Shown here piece by piece: positions 20,138-28,629 of a stretch of 37,913 nt of DNA (position 1 is its first letter; each line of letters opens with the position of its first letter). A program made the position numbers and the translations under genes. Location: positions 1-37,913 of IMG/VR virus record IMGVR_UViG_3300043436_003534; one strand, 5' to 3'. The DNA is from a virus. Below the pieces are notes generated by a model. The model worked only from the letters and a program-made list of their open reading frames with translations. It searched no databases and had not been told where the DNA came from.

Positions 20138-21294
20138 ACGATTGAGCATCCGAGTTCCTTGTAGCACTTGATGCGTTTCTTGGCGTGGGCTTCTGCGAGC
20201 GGATGGAAGGTGTCGCGGAAGTCGTGGATGATCGCGTGATCCTTTCCTGGCGCTCGACGCAGCGCACGGCTGGCCCGCTGGATGGTCTTCTGGGCGCTCC
20301 GCCCACCGGACACCATGACCAGCGTGTGGACGTTCGGCAGATCCAATCCCTCGTCGGCCAGAGAGGTGGCGATCATGGTTTTGATGTGGCCTTTGAGGAA
20401 CTCATCCATGACGTACTTCCGAGACTTCTTGGGCATCTTGGAGTGAACCAGTACCGATCCTTCGATCTTGCTGGCGTACATTTCTCCGAGTGTGACACGG
20501 GGAACCAAAACGAGGGTGGGTCCGGTTGTAGAGTGGCAGTTGGCCAACATGATTGCGGTAGCGTTGCGTGTCTGGTTACCGCAGATACCGATCTCTGTGA
20601 GAGCCTCCCAAGCGCACATGGCACGGAGTTCTGGCTGGCTGATCCTCATATACCGCTTGCGTTCTGCGAACAATCTTTCGATGTGGTCATCGATCTTCGC
20701 CTGGATATGCAGGTCGGTGGCGGAACTCATGTGCACGGTTGCATGAGCCAACACACCGGCCAGTTCATCCCGGCGGATTTCGAACTGGGTATCGCGGAAG
20801 AGCTTGCGAAGGATCTCATTACGCTCTGGATCATCGGACCAAGGGGTCGCATCGAATCCAAATCGCAGGCCGCTGCATGACTCGATAATCTTGAGCCAAG
20901 TGGCAGCGGGACTGTGCTTCGCCTCGTCCACGATGATCAGGTTCTTCCTGGAGAAATCGACTGATTCATGGGGGCAACGGACCTCAACGCGGGAGGTATT
21001 GACGCCCATCGCATGAAGCGAAGCAACCGCCTGCTGACATGTCTCTCGGGTGGGGGCGAGCCATCCAAATGTCCATGTCGGAAATTGGCAGAAATGCTTG
21101 ATGATCGAGGAAGCGATGAGGGTCTTGCCGCTCCCCGCGGGTGCGATGATGAGTCCATCAGCTCCAGACTTGGCCCACTCGACCGCTCGTTGCTGGTAGG
21201 GACGCAGCAGAAATGCTTGCGTCGAAATGGTTTCCGGATGATCTTTGGTCTGCATAGCGTGTCGTTGCGCTTTGTTTGTTTGTTTTGGACTCAT
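20134..21294 (-). CDS. SF2 DEAD/DEAH-type helicase
   Basis: 386 residues from ATG 21294 (MSPKQTNKAQRHAMQ); a GTG seven codons earlier lies inside a hairpin. Motif I APAGSGKT (51-58), Ia WLAPTRE, II DEAK (123-126), III FDATPW (147-152), and C-terminal V TSLADEGLDLP and VI QRASRALRRAPG. An N-terminal LLRPYQQRAVEW Q-motif-like region fits a UvsW/RecG- or XPB-type phage helicase for fork restart or recombination. Its neighbours are nuclease, RecT-like and RuvC-like genes. The RBS is in the arm of a hairpin (21299-21326). Confidence 0.88.
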   Translation of the reverse strand: MSPKQTNKAQRHAMQTKDHPETISTQAFLLRPYQQRAVEWAKSGADGLIIAPAGSGKTLIASSIIKHFCQFPTWTFGWLAPTRETCQQAVASLHAMGVNTSRVEVRCPHESVDFSRKNLIIVDEAKHSPAATWLKIIESCSGLRFGFDATPWSDDPERNEILRKLFRDTQFEIRRDELAGVLAHATVHMSSATDLHIQAKIDDHIERLFAERKRYMRISQPELRAMCAWEALTEIGICGNQTRNATAIMLANCHSTTGPTLVLVPRVTLGEMYASKIEGSVLVHSKMPKKSRKYVMDEFLKGHIKTMIATSLADEGLDLPNVHTLVMVSGGRSAQKTIQRASRALRRAPGKDHAIIHDFRDTFHPLAEAHAKKRIKCYKELGCSIV

Positions 21295-21298
21295 GTCA

Positions 21299-21326
21299 CC
21301 CCCCGGAGCCTGCACTCTCCGGGGGG
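21299..21326 (-). promoter_or_regulatory. hairpin over the helicase ribosome-binding site
   Basis: Perfect ten-pair stem CCCCCCGGAG/CTCCGGGGGG with an 8-nt loop. On the minus-strand message its 3' arm is the G-rich SD of ATG 21294 (GGGGGGTGAC-ATG). The plus-strand reading is followed by CTTTTG, so it could also stop antisense transcription. Confidence 0.6.
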
Positions 21327-21340
21327 CTTTTGTTTGTAGG

Positions 21341-21760
21341 TCAGATGGTGTCGTTATCGCTCGGCACCTTCTTCATGCGACGGACACGCAGAGCGGTCTG
21401 CTCAGCACCGAACTTGTCGGTGTACTTTTCCTCTTCTAGGACGATCACGAGGGACAGTCCAACGAAGCCTTGGAGGAATCGGAAGAAGGCTCCGTTGAGG
21501 CTAAAATCGAACTCAGCACCGTCATCGATGTTTGCCTCGGTCGCACTGATCAGCGCCTGAATGCGCCACATCATGGTGTCCTTGAGAACGAAGCGGTCGC
21601 TGATGACCTCCCCGGATGGACCCTTGTATCGCAGGGTTGCGACGCTGTTACCGCTCTTGTCCAGACCGTCATCCTTACAGGAGTTGACGATGACAGTGTA
21701 TTCGCCGGGGCCGGCAAACGGCTTCACTTCGGCTTGGGAACGATCGACTTTGAATTTCAT
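21341..21760 (-). CDS. DUF669-like / putative ssDNA-binding protein
   Basis: 139 residues from ATG 21760 (MKFKVDRSQAEVKPFA). Reads GEYTVIVNSCKDDGLDKSG, RYKGPSGEVISDRF, then KDTMMWRIQALISAT and GFVGLSLVIVLEEEK. The GxYxVxI...K..G...L.xxx.....G.xxxDxxxxxx...WxxxxLxxAxG layout is that of DUF669-like phage proteins, which sit by RecT/nuclease genes and probably bind single-stranded DNA. No SD; leader AACACACATCCCAACAC is A/C-rich. Confidence 0.65.
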   Translation of the reverse strand: MKFKVDRSQAEVKPFAGPGEYTVIVNSCKDDGLDKSGNSVATLRYKGPSGEVISDRFVLKDTMMWRIQALISATEANIDDGAEFDFSLNGAFFRFLQGFVGLSLVIVLEEEKYTDKFGAEQTALRVRRMKKVPSDNDTI

Positions 21761-21779
21761 GTGTTGGGATGTGTGTTGT

Positions 21780-22559
21780 TTATTCGGACTGACGAGCCGC
21801 CCACGCGGGCAGCGAGAGTGATTGGATGGTTGATGAGTAACAAGGCCAAGAGTTGAGCTGTTGGCATTCGACGAACGTGCGGAGTTGCTCCTCGATGATT
21901 GAGTGACCGAGGTCAATGGCCTGTTGATCGAGTTCGTAGCAGGCCACGCCATAGGGCGCTTCCTTCTCGACTGCGATGAAGATGAACCGGTTGACCCCGG
22001 TCATGCGCTGGTACCACGCGGCTTGCACGTGATAACGGAACTGGGCGCACGACTTGCCGAATGCCGCGGGTGAGGCGTCCTGGGTGGTTTTGACATCGAT
22101 GATGTAGTCCTTGGCGAGGCCATCGATGCGAGCCTTGACCTTCACGCCATTCCACGAGTCGAAGCACGAGACCTCGGTCTGGATGCCGTTGAGTAACGGC
22201 GCTGCGGCAGGGTGAGCGTGAACCGCGGCGGCGGCTCCGGTGATGTTGTCCCACTGCTCTTGATTGAGCGGGTTCATGCCTGAGGCGATGATGGCCTCGT
22301 AGGCTGCTTTGCCGTCCTTGGTGCGGCGATCTCCGGTGAACACCGCGTAGGACTTGGCGAACAGCTCAGGCTCAAGGATCGCCATGTGAACGGCGGTCCC
22401 GAACTCCAGCGCAGGCGACGACTCGTTCTTGGTAGTGCCATCCTGCCAAGCGCGGAAGTGCGCGGGCGACTTCCGGAACTGATCGAGTCCAGACTTTGAG
22501 AGTGCCTTGGTGCCGTGGTAGATCGCCGCCGGCATGTTGCAGATGATTTCTCCGCTCAC
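21780..22559 (-). CDS. PD-(D/E)XK exonuclease (RecE/YqaJ-type)
   Basis: 259 residues from GTG 22559, overlapping the RecT-like stop by GTGA. N-terminus SGLDQFRKSPAHFRAW and ALEFGTAVHMAILEPE are typical of phage exonucleases with PDDEXK core. Catalytic order: KVKARIDGL (Asp near residue 145), YIIDVKTTQ (Asp-Val-Lys near 154-156), then QFRYHVQAAWYQRM with the conserved Gln. It likely resects phage DNA ends to make substrate for the RecT-like annealing protein. It is placed next to that gene as in Red/RecET pairs. Confidence 0.85.
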   Translation of the reverse strand: MSGEIICNMPAAIYHGTKALSKSGLDQFRKSPAHFRAWQDGTTKNESSPALEFGTAVHMAILEPELFAKSYAVFTGDRRTKDGKAAYEAIIASGMNPLNQEQWDNITGAAAAVHAHPAAAPLLNGIQTEVSCFDSWNGVKVKARIDGLAKDYIIDVKTTQDASPAAFGKSCAQFRYHVQAAWYQRMTGVNRFIFIAVEKEAPYGVACYELDQQAIDLGHSIIEEQLRTFVECQQLNSWPCYSSTIQSLSLPAWAARQSE

Positions 22560-23335
22560 GGCTGCACCTCCGCGTTCACGATCTCAGGGGTCACGATCAC
22601 GGGCAGCTTGCTCAGGATGAGGTCAGGCTTGCTGATGTACTTGCTGGCAAAGGTGTCATCCAGATCGCGGAAGGTCTGACCTTCCTTGATGCGACCGGCC
22701 TTGAGCAGCAGCGCGTTCACATCGGACTCGCGTGACTCGAAGAGTTCTTCCAGCTTGGCCAAGAGGTCGAAGCTCTTAGTGGGAGCGACAGGCGTCTCAG
22801 CAATGGCTGGCTGGAAGTCCTCGGTCTCTTCCGGTGTGTAGATGCCGGCCACAACCTCTGGCGCGAGCATGCGGATCGCTTTGCTGATGCACCGAGCGCG
22901 GAGCATAGCACCGGGATCCTTGGCCCATCCGGAACCCGGCTTAGCGGGCAGGAGACCGGCGAGCTTGGCATCCTCGGTGGAGAACCCGATCTCGCACTGG
23001 TTACCATCGTAGGACCAAACAGCGATGGCTGCCTTGGTATCGAACTGCTTCCACACCACCTTGCCGCCGCGGGCGCGGTAGCCGGCCAGCATGGCATCGC
23101 TCCTCATGGAGAGAGATCCGTTGATGATGTGGTACTCGCGCTTGAAATCGAACGGGGTCTTCTTCTCGGCGGCGCATTGCCACGCGATGAGCTTGCCCTG
23201 TTCGACCTTGGTGCATCCCAGCATTCCGCTGGCTGCGATCCACTCGCCCATCTTCTCGATGGCGGTGATGGGGTCTGCGATCTTGCTGTACATCTCGGAG
23301 GATGCATCAGCGGTTGTCGTTGCGATTGCGTTCAT
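22556..23335 (-). CDS. RecT-like single-strand annealing protein
   Basis: 259 residues from ATG 23335 (MNAIATTTADASSEMY), ATGA-overlapping the excisionase-like stop. Core motifs: LGCTKVEQGKLIAWQCAAE, REYHIINGSLSMRSDAML, AGYRARGGKVVWKQFD, and PGAMLRARCISKAIRMLAP with EVVAGIYTPEE. The xxMRSDAMLAGYxxxGG and MLxARxxSxAxRxxAPxVxxGxYTxEE motifs belong to phage RecT-family annealing proteins. It would pair complementary single strands during recombination-dependent replication. Helical tail about 180-259 less conserved. Confidence 0.8.
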   Translation of the reverse strand: MNAIATTTADASSEMYSKIADPITAIEKMGEWIAASGMLGCTKVEQGKLIAWQCAAEKKTPFDFKREYHIINGSLSMRSDAMLAGYRARGGKVVWKQFDTKAAIAVWSYDGNQCEIGFSTEDAKLAGLLPAKPGSGWAKDPGAMLRARCISKAIRMLAPEVVAGIYTPEETEDFQPAIAETPVAPTKSFDLLAKLEELFESRESDVNALLLKAGRIKEGQTFRDLDDTFASKYISKPDLILSKLPVIVTPEIVNAEVQP

Positions 23336-23505
23336 TTGCTGTTGTTTCGGAGTAGTTGCTCGATGACGTCGGAGCGAACACGGATCGTGCGCTTCGTTGC
23401 CTTCATGGCTGGAAGCCGACCATCCCTGATCCATCGACGCACCGTCTCGGGATGAGTCCCGAGGGTCTGTGCGATCTCTTTGATCGAGAGTAGTTTTACG
23501 CTCAC
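23332..23505 (-). CDS. excisionase-like HTH protein, first gene of the early operon
   Basis: 57 residues from GTG 23505 (VSVKLLSIKEIAQTLG). A MerR/excisionase-type winged HTH: LLSIKEIAQTLGTHPETVRR, WIRDGRLPAMKATKRTI, then VRSDVIEQLL. Such proteins bind DNA as phage regulators or excisionases; no integrase is present, so a transcriptional role is likelier. The GTG lies at the predicted start point of the 23513-23541 promoter, making a leaderless message. A TTG 12 codons upstream is open but lies in the promoter. Confidence 0.75.
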   Translation of the reverse strand: MSVKLLSIKEIAQTLGTHPETVRRWIRDGRLPAMKATKRTIRVRSDVIEQLLRNNSK

Positions 23506-23512
23506 GGGGAAG

Positions 23513-23541
23513 AACGTACCCCGTGTTGCCCAGTGTTGCAA
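23513..23541 (-). promoter_or_regulatory. putative early promoter (leaderless) for 23505-12502
   Basis: On the minus strand: TTGCAA (23541-23536), 17-bp spacer, TACGTT (23518-23513); predicted start near GTG 23505. The -10 lies in AGAACGTACC (plus 23511-23520), a 10-mer also found over the -10 of the 11986 promoter. It sits in a 53-bp gap after the giant gene stop (23559). Confidence 0.5.
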
Positions 23542-23558
23542 ACTATTTCTTGCGGAAA

Positions 23559-26500
23559 TTATTCCTCGAAGCCTCGACGGGGAGCGACCGGGGTCAAAGT
23601 CTGGCCGGATTCTCGCAATTCCTTGAGGAATCTGAGCTTTCCGAGCTTGAGCCCGTTGTCGTAAGCCTCGGACAACAACTTGATGCGAGATTCATCACCG
23701 CGCTGCTGGTAGGCCCCGCTCATAAAGGCTCGTTCAGAGAACTTCCGTCGGTAAAACCCTACGAGTTGAGCGTATCGGTCGAACTGCTCAGGCGTCATGC
23801 GCTCGAACGTCTGATTCTTGTAGGTGAGCTGCGGATTCGGCACTGACGGGAGCGCCTTGTTGTCCGCAGTCCTGCGCCACACGCGGTAAATTGAAGCATT
23901 CAGTGGATCGGCATCGATCTCTCGGTTCTTGGCGAACGAAAGGAACTGGTAAACCCACGGGTTGTTGCCCTTCGGTGTCTGCTCAACCGCTTCTCCCCAC
24001 AGATCACGGCGCACCGGCATCGCATTCGGATCCTTCGTGCCAGGGATGGCCAATCCAAGGGCTGCGAACCGCTGGTTTAGCTCATTTACCGTGTCCTTAA
24101 TGATGCCTTCTCCGCCCGTGACGGGCAGGTACTCGCGTTCAGCGCGGCGAATGGAACCGAGAGTAGATGGGGCGACTGGGGATGCAGCGGTAACCGCCAG
24201 ATTCTTCACGAACCGCTCAAGCGAAGCGCCCGATTCCTCGGACATCAGCTTGATCAGGTCGCTCGTTCCTTTGAGGAACTGCTGCTCCATTACAAAGTTG
24301 ATGCCAGACAGAGCAGACCCCTTTCCGAGGGCGAAGAAGTCAGGTTCATCGGTGCGTGAACGCTCTGCGATACGCTTCGAGGATCCAACGATGATGCCGA
24401 GAGCGCCCATGGTTCCGAGGGCTGACAAGTCTTTGACGGTGTCCCCCGGCTGGAAGCTAGGATCCTGACCCGAAGTCAGGCGGCGCAGGGCCGACACGTT
24501 GATTGTTCCGGGAGGCATGACACCACCAGCCTTGGCCAACTCGCGGGCCTTGTTCGTCTCGCCAGGAGTGTCGAGGTTGGGGGTGACGATACCCTTGTCG
24601 TATAGATAGGAGAACGCCCCCATCACCATGCTTCCAACGATGAGCCGGCCAACAGCCTGCTCACGGTCGCGCACACTCATTTTGCTCCAGTTCCTGAGAA
24701 CGCCAGCAGGAGTGAACTGCAATGCTTCTGCGGCGACGTTGATCGGCGTCTTCTGGAAGAGCGAGATCAGGCGGTACGGGACGTATCCAAGAGAACCAGT
24801 CTCCTGTTTGATGAACCGGTTGATGCCGGCCACCATGCGGGTGGCGGAATTGTCCTGCTGGAACACTGACCGAGCGGCCTCGGTTTCGATCGTGTTGATG
24901 TCATCCGCGGTGAATCCCTTGCGCCCATTGGCACGAGCCTGATCAGAGATCAGCGCAAGCTCAGGATCCTTGAGTGCCAGCTTGATTTGACTTTCGGTGA
25001 GACCGCGCATGCGTCCCAACTCAGAGACGATCGCCGCACGGTTGGCCTGCTTGAACGGGATGTCGGTCGCCTGAGTCAGTCTCAGCATGATGTCGGGCAT
25101 CACGCCGACCGTGGCTTCTACGATATTGCGGGCCACGTTTCCTCGGTACTCACCGGACATGGCCTCGTACAGATTCTTCCACGCCCGCTGGAAGTTGAGC
25201 GGGTTTCCGATGCTTGTTCCCAGTTCGTATGGGTTGGCGTTGGAACCCCTGAGAATCGCTTTCTGTGCAGCGGGCAAAGATTGTCCAAACGCCTTGATAC
25301 GATCGAGCAACCGAGACCTGTAGTTGTAAGCGTTGTTCTTGCTTCCAAACAGCGCCATGTCTATGAGCGACGAAGTGATGTCGGCAGTCTCGCGGAGCGG
25401 CAGGTTGATGGCGTTGCCGACCACGTTGCGAACGATGGAGATCGGGGCCATGACCGATCCCTGAACGAGCGACACGAAGAGATCAGCGGCAGACGACGGA
25501 TTGATTTTGGAGATCGTCTCGTTCAACGCCACATCCGCTTCCATGCGAAGCGTGTCAGCAGCGTTGATTCGATCGATGGCACTCTGGATTTCCGCGGGGT
25601 TGTTAGACTCGAAAGCACCACGGCCTTCAACACGGGCGGCGGTCGCAGCGTCCTGAGCGATCTTGTACTGATCCATTGCAGTGCCGAGTTGTTCGGCCTG
25701 CTTTGGAGTCATCGGCTTGCGCTTGTTCTGTTCAAGCGACTTTGTGACGAGCTGGATCACGCCCTCACGGCTGGCTGACTTGAGGAGCTTGAACTGGTTG
25801 ATGAGCTGACCCCAGGTGGTACCGCTCTTTGAAAGCGACAGTGCGGTTTTGGTCGCGCCCTCCATGTCGCCACTGGCAATCTGGCGATTGAACTGCTCCA
25901 TCCCCGAAATCACCCGAGTGTTCGATTCCGGATCGATGATGTCTGCGGCCAACTGACGGTCTGTCTTGGTGGACGCATCGGCCACTTCAGCGGCAACATT
26001 CTGCTGCCTATACACAGCCTCTGGAGAAGCGGCTACAGCTTCACGAATGACGGGTGGAACGCCAGGAGCAGCAGCAACGCGCTCAGCGAATCGGCGAGGC
26101 TCCATGACCGGAGGAGCTTTGATCTCAGCAGGAGTTTGAATCGTGCGCGTGAGTTGATTCGAGAACTCATTCTCATCAAACGACTCGCGGAAGTTCTGCT
26201 TGGCATAGCGGATTCCCGCGGCAACACCGTCGGCCACAGATCCGCCAGCGCGAATCACAGCTTGGGCGACCGACAGCGCACCGTTCCAAGCCGCGCCCAT
26301 GAGTTGAGGGAACGGGTTTGCACCGACACCGGGTTCGACTTTAACTCTTAAACCTTCAAGTTTTTGGGCAATTTGATTTGCTTTTTCAGCGTATTGTTTT
26401 GTTGGTAAATCTGATCGCATCGCAACTCTGACTGGAATCTCTTTCAATCCAATTGCATTTGCAGCTCCAAATCTATGCTCTCCATCAACAACCACCAATT

Positions 26501-28625
26501 GACCCGATTCGTTTATTTCAACAACAATAGGCGGTATTTGATTTGGATCCGATTTAAGAATAGCGGCTATATCATTAACTTGATCCCCTGTTAATGGAGA
26601 ATCAAATTCACCTGATTTGATATCAGATGTCGGTATCTTTTTGACTGGGCTTAATTTGTATTCAACATCTAATCCAAACCTTTTTCCCTCTGTATTGTAT
26701 TTCCACATTCCTGGAACTTGTTTTGTTCCATTCCATTCAGGTACTTTTGATTTACCTTGAGTCTCTTCGAGCGCCTTGTTCCAGACCTCGTTGAAGATCG
26801 TTTCCTCAGCAACGGATTGGCCTGCCGGCTTCTCCTTCATCCGAAGCAACTTCTCGACCGTTGCCCTGGTGACTCTTACGGATTCACCACGAGCAGCGCC
26901 TGACTCCAACGCTTCGGCAGCTGCTTCAGCGGCGAGTCGGCGATCTCTTGATTCGAGAGCACGAGCGAGTTTCTCGCTGGCAGTTTCAAGAGGAACGCGA
27001 GCCTGCTCTGCCGCAATCCTCTGCTGTTCAGCGGCCACACGCTCATCACGGGCGCGAAGCCGTTCAGCCATGATGTCCTCGGCGCTGCGAAGCGGGGTAC
27101 CTTCTTGAACAGACTCTTCAACGATAGCCTCTCGTTGAGGTAGTAGGCCACCTTCACGAGCGCGTCTGGGTTCAGTCAGAACCTCAGGTGCTTCAATGCG
27201 AGGCTCGATCTGTCGGCGCAGCTCTTCGGCAATCTGACGGGCAGAAGGACGCGGTTGAACCTCCTGCTCAATCATCACTTCCTCAGGGGTAAGCTCACGA
27301 CGAAGCCCTTCTCGGATCAAAGCGGCTTGTTCACGAACACGTTGACGGCGAGCAGCCATTTCGGCCTGAGCTTCCTTGGCAGTACGAAGAGGTGTTCCAG
27401 CGCCAGCGGCTTCGCGTTCCAAAGCCCGCTGCTGTTCTGCGGCGATTCTCTCGTCCCGAGCACGAAGACTGGCCTGCAAGATTTCGTCCTGCGTGCGAAG
27501 CGTGGAAGGTACCTCTGGTTCAACCACTTCACGCGGAGGAAGCATTCCACCTTCAACCTGAGCGCGAGGGCCTTCTCCAATGGTCTCGGGTCGATAAACA
27601 AACGGTTCGTCAGGATTCAGTTGCTGACGAAGTTCGGTGAATCCCTCTCTGATTCTTTCAAGAGTCGGAGGCTCAACAAGGCGGTCCATCTCATCGATGA
27701 GTCCGCTCACTTTGCTGATGGCCTCTCCAACGGTTTGCTTGCGCGAAGCTATGCCTTCAAGCACTTCAGCCTGAGTGACACCGCGCTTGAATCCGAATGT
27801 GCGTCCAACTTGAGCTCCAAGTCCTGCCGCGAACAATGTGCTGACAGCGGCTTCGAGCGAAGTCTTGAGCTTCTCTTCTGGGCTGACGTTGGGGTCGGCC
27901 AATGCCTCAAGGGCGGCTCCGGTTGATCCGATAGCACCACGAGTGACTTCGGGAGCGAGCGCAGCCGGAATGCCTTCCTCAAGGATCTGAGAAGCTCTAG
28001 CGGCTTCTGCGGCTCTACGCACATCGGAGATTGCACCAGCGCGAGAGACTCCTTCAACAACCTCTGGAATTGCCGCAGCACCACGTGCTGCTCCTCCGAT
28101 TCCGAGTGTCATGAGGTTCATCGGAGAGAGCAGGTCGGCAGCGACCTGACCGGCGACTTCACCTCCAGCGCGTGTGGCAGATTGAGGAATAGCAGCAACG
28201 CCAGGACTGACGATCCTAGCTATGTCGGCCAACTGACTGCCGAGTCGAGCGCCAAGCTCCCGCTTCTCTGGAGAAGCAGACAGTAACGCCATCATGCCTT
28301 CTCGATCGATTCGAGAGGCTGCATCAAGCATTTCAGGCTTTGGCTCTTGTCCTGTGACTTTCTGCAACGTGCGACCGATTGTGGCCACATCCTGTGGCAT
28401 CGGAGTTCCGAACGCCAAAGGAGCGGCAACACGAGCGAACGAAGGAGCGACAGCTTTGGCCTGCTCTAAAAGACTCGGAGGAGCTTGGAGTACAGGCGCA
28501 TTGGGATACTTCTGAGCACCTGCAAAAGCGAAGGCGCGATCGATATCCTCCTTCTTCGGAGGCCGCTCACCTTCAAGCTCAAGAGTGATTCCCGTCTCTT
28601 CCTGAGTGACCTCGTAGATTGGCAT
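23559..28625 (-). CDS. giant polyvalent-type internal virion protein with ParB-like insert
   Basis: 1688 residues. It begins MPIYEVTQEETGITLEL, then Ala-rich helical parts with possible membrane segments (SPMNLMTLGIGGAAR). Residues about 375-600 hold two copies of a charged module (LRARDERIAAEQQR / LRARDERVAAEQQR). Residues about 622-763, from AT-rich DNA, form a ParB-like domain (IPPIVVEINESG, VVDGEHRFGAANAIG). The C-terminal half (SAADLFVSLVQGSVMAP, RNVVGNAINLPLRETAD) resembles large phage polyvalent or ejected proteins. It is likely injected with DNA. End GRLIVGSMVMGAFSYLY may span membrane. Confidence 0.8.
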   Translation of the reverse strand: MPIYEVTQEETGITLELEGERPPKKEDIDRAFAFAGAQKYPNAPVLQAPPSLLEQAKAVAPSFARVAAPLAFGTPMPQDVATIGRTLQKVTGQEPKPEMLDAASRIDREGMMALLSASPEKRELGARLGSQLADIARIVSPGVAAIPQSATRAGGEVAGQVAADLLSPMNLMTLGIGGAARGAAAIPEVVEGVSRAGAISDVRRAAEAARASQILEEGIPAALAPEVTRGAIGSTGAALEALADPNVSPEEKLKTSLEAAVSTLFAAGLGAQVGRTFGFKRGVTQAEVLEGIASRKQTVGEAISKVSGLIDEMDRLVEPPTLERIREGFTELRQQLNPDEPFVYRPETIGEGPRAQVEGGMLPPREVVEPEVPSTLRTQDEILQASLRARDERIAAEQQRALEREAAGAGTPLRTAKEAQAEMAARRQRVREQAALIREGLRRELTPEEVMIEQEVQPRPSARQIAEELRRQIEPRIEAPEVLTEPRRAREGGLLPQREAIVEESVQEGTPLRSAEDIMAERLRARDERVAAEQQRIAAEQARVPLETASEKLARALESRDRRLAAEAAAEALESGAARGESVRVTRATVEKLLRMKEKPAGQSVAEETIFNEVWNKALEETQGKSKVPEWNGTKQVPGMWKYNTEGKRFGLDVEYKLSPVKKIPTSDIKSGEFDSPLTGDQVNDIAAILKSDPNQIPPIVVEINESGQLVVVDGEHRFGAANAIGLKEIPVRVAMRSDLPTKQYAEKANQIAQKLEGLRVKVEPGVGANPFPQLMGAAWNGALSVAQAVIRAGGSVADGVAAGIRYAKQNFRESFDENEFSNQLTRTIQTPAEIKAPPVMEPRRFAERVAAAPGVPPVIREAVAASPEAVYRQQNVAAEVADASTKTDRQLAADIIDPESNTRVISGMEQFNRQIASGDMEGATKTALSLSKSGTTWGQLINQFKLLKSASREGVIQLVTKSLEQNKRKPMTPKQAEQLGTAMDQYKIAQDAATAARVEGRGAFESNNPAEIQSAIDRINAADTLRMEADVALNETISKINPSSAADLFVSLVQGSVMAPISIVRNVVGNAINLPLRETADITSSLIDMALFGSKNNAYNYRSRLLDRIKAFGQSLPAAQKAILRGSNANPYELGTSIGNPLNFQRAWKNLYEAMSGEYRGNVARNIVEATVGVMPDIMLRLTQATDIPFKQANRAAIVSELGRMRGLTESQIKLALKDPELALISDQARANGRKGFTADDINTIETEAARSVFQQDNSATRMVAGINRFIKQETGSLGYVPYRLISLFQKTPINVAAEALQFTPAGVLRNWSKMSVRDREQAVGRLIVGSMVMGAFSYLYDKGIVTPNLDTPGETNKARELAKAGGVMPPGTINVSALRRLTSGQDPSFQPGDTVKDLSALGTMGALGIIVGSSKRIAERSRTDEPDFFALGKGSALSGINFVMEQQFLKGTSDLIKLMSEESGASLERFVKNLAVTAASPVAPSTLGSIRRAEREYLPVTGGEGIIKDTVNELNQRFAALGLAIPGTKDPNAMPVRRDLWGEAVEQTPKGNNPWVYQFLSFAKNREIDADPLNASIYRVWRRTADNKALPSVPNPQLTYKNQTFERMTPEQFDRYAQLVGFYRRKFSERAFMSGAYQQRGDESRIKLLSEAYDNGLKLGKLRFLKELRESGQTLTPVAPRRGFEE

Positions 28626-28629
28626 AGGG

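Noticed and set aside
23332-23505. Lysogeny excision module
   Set aside because: The protein is excisionase-like, but no integrase or attachment-site repeat is seen, so only a regulator call is supported.
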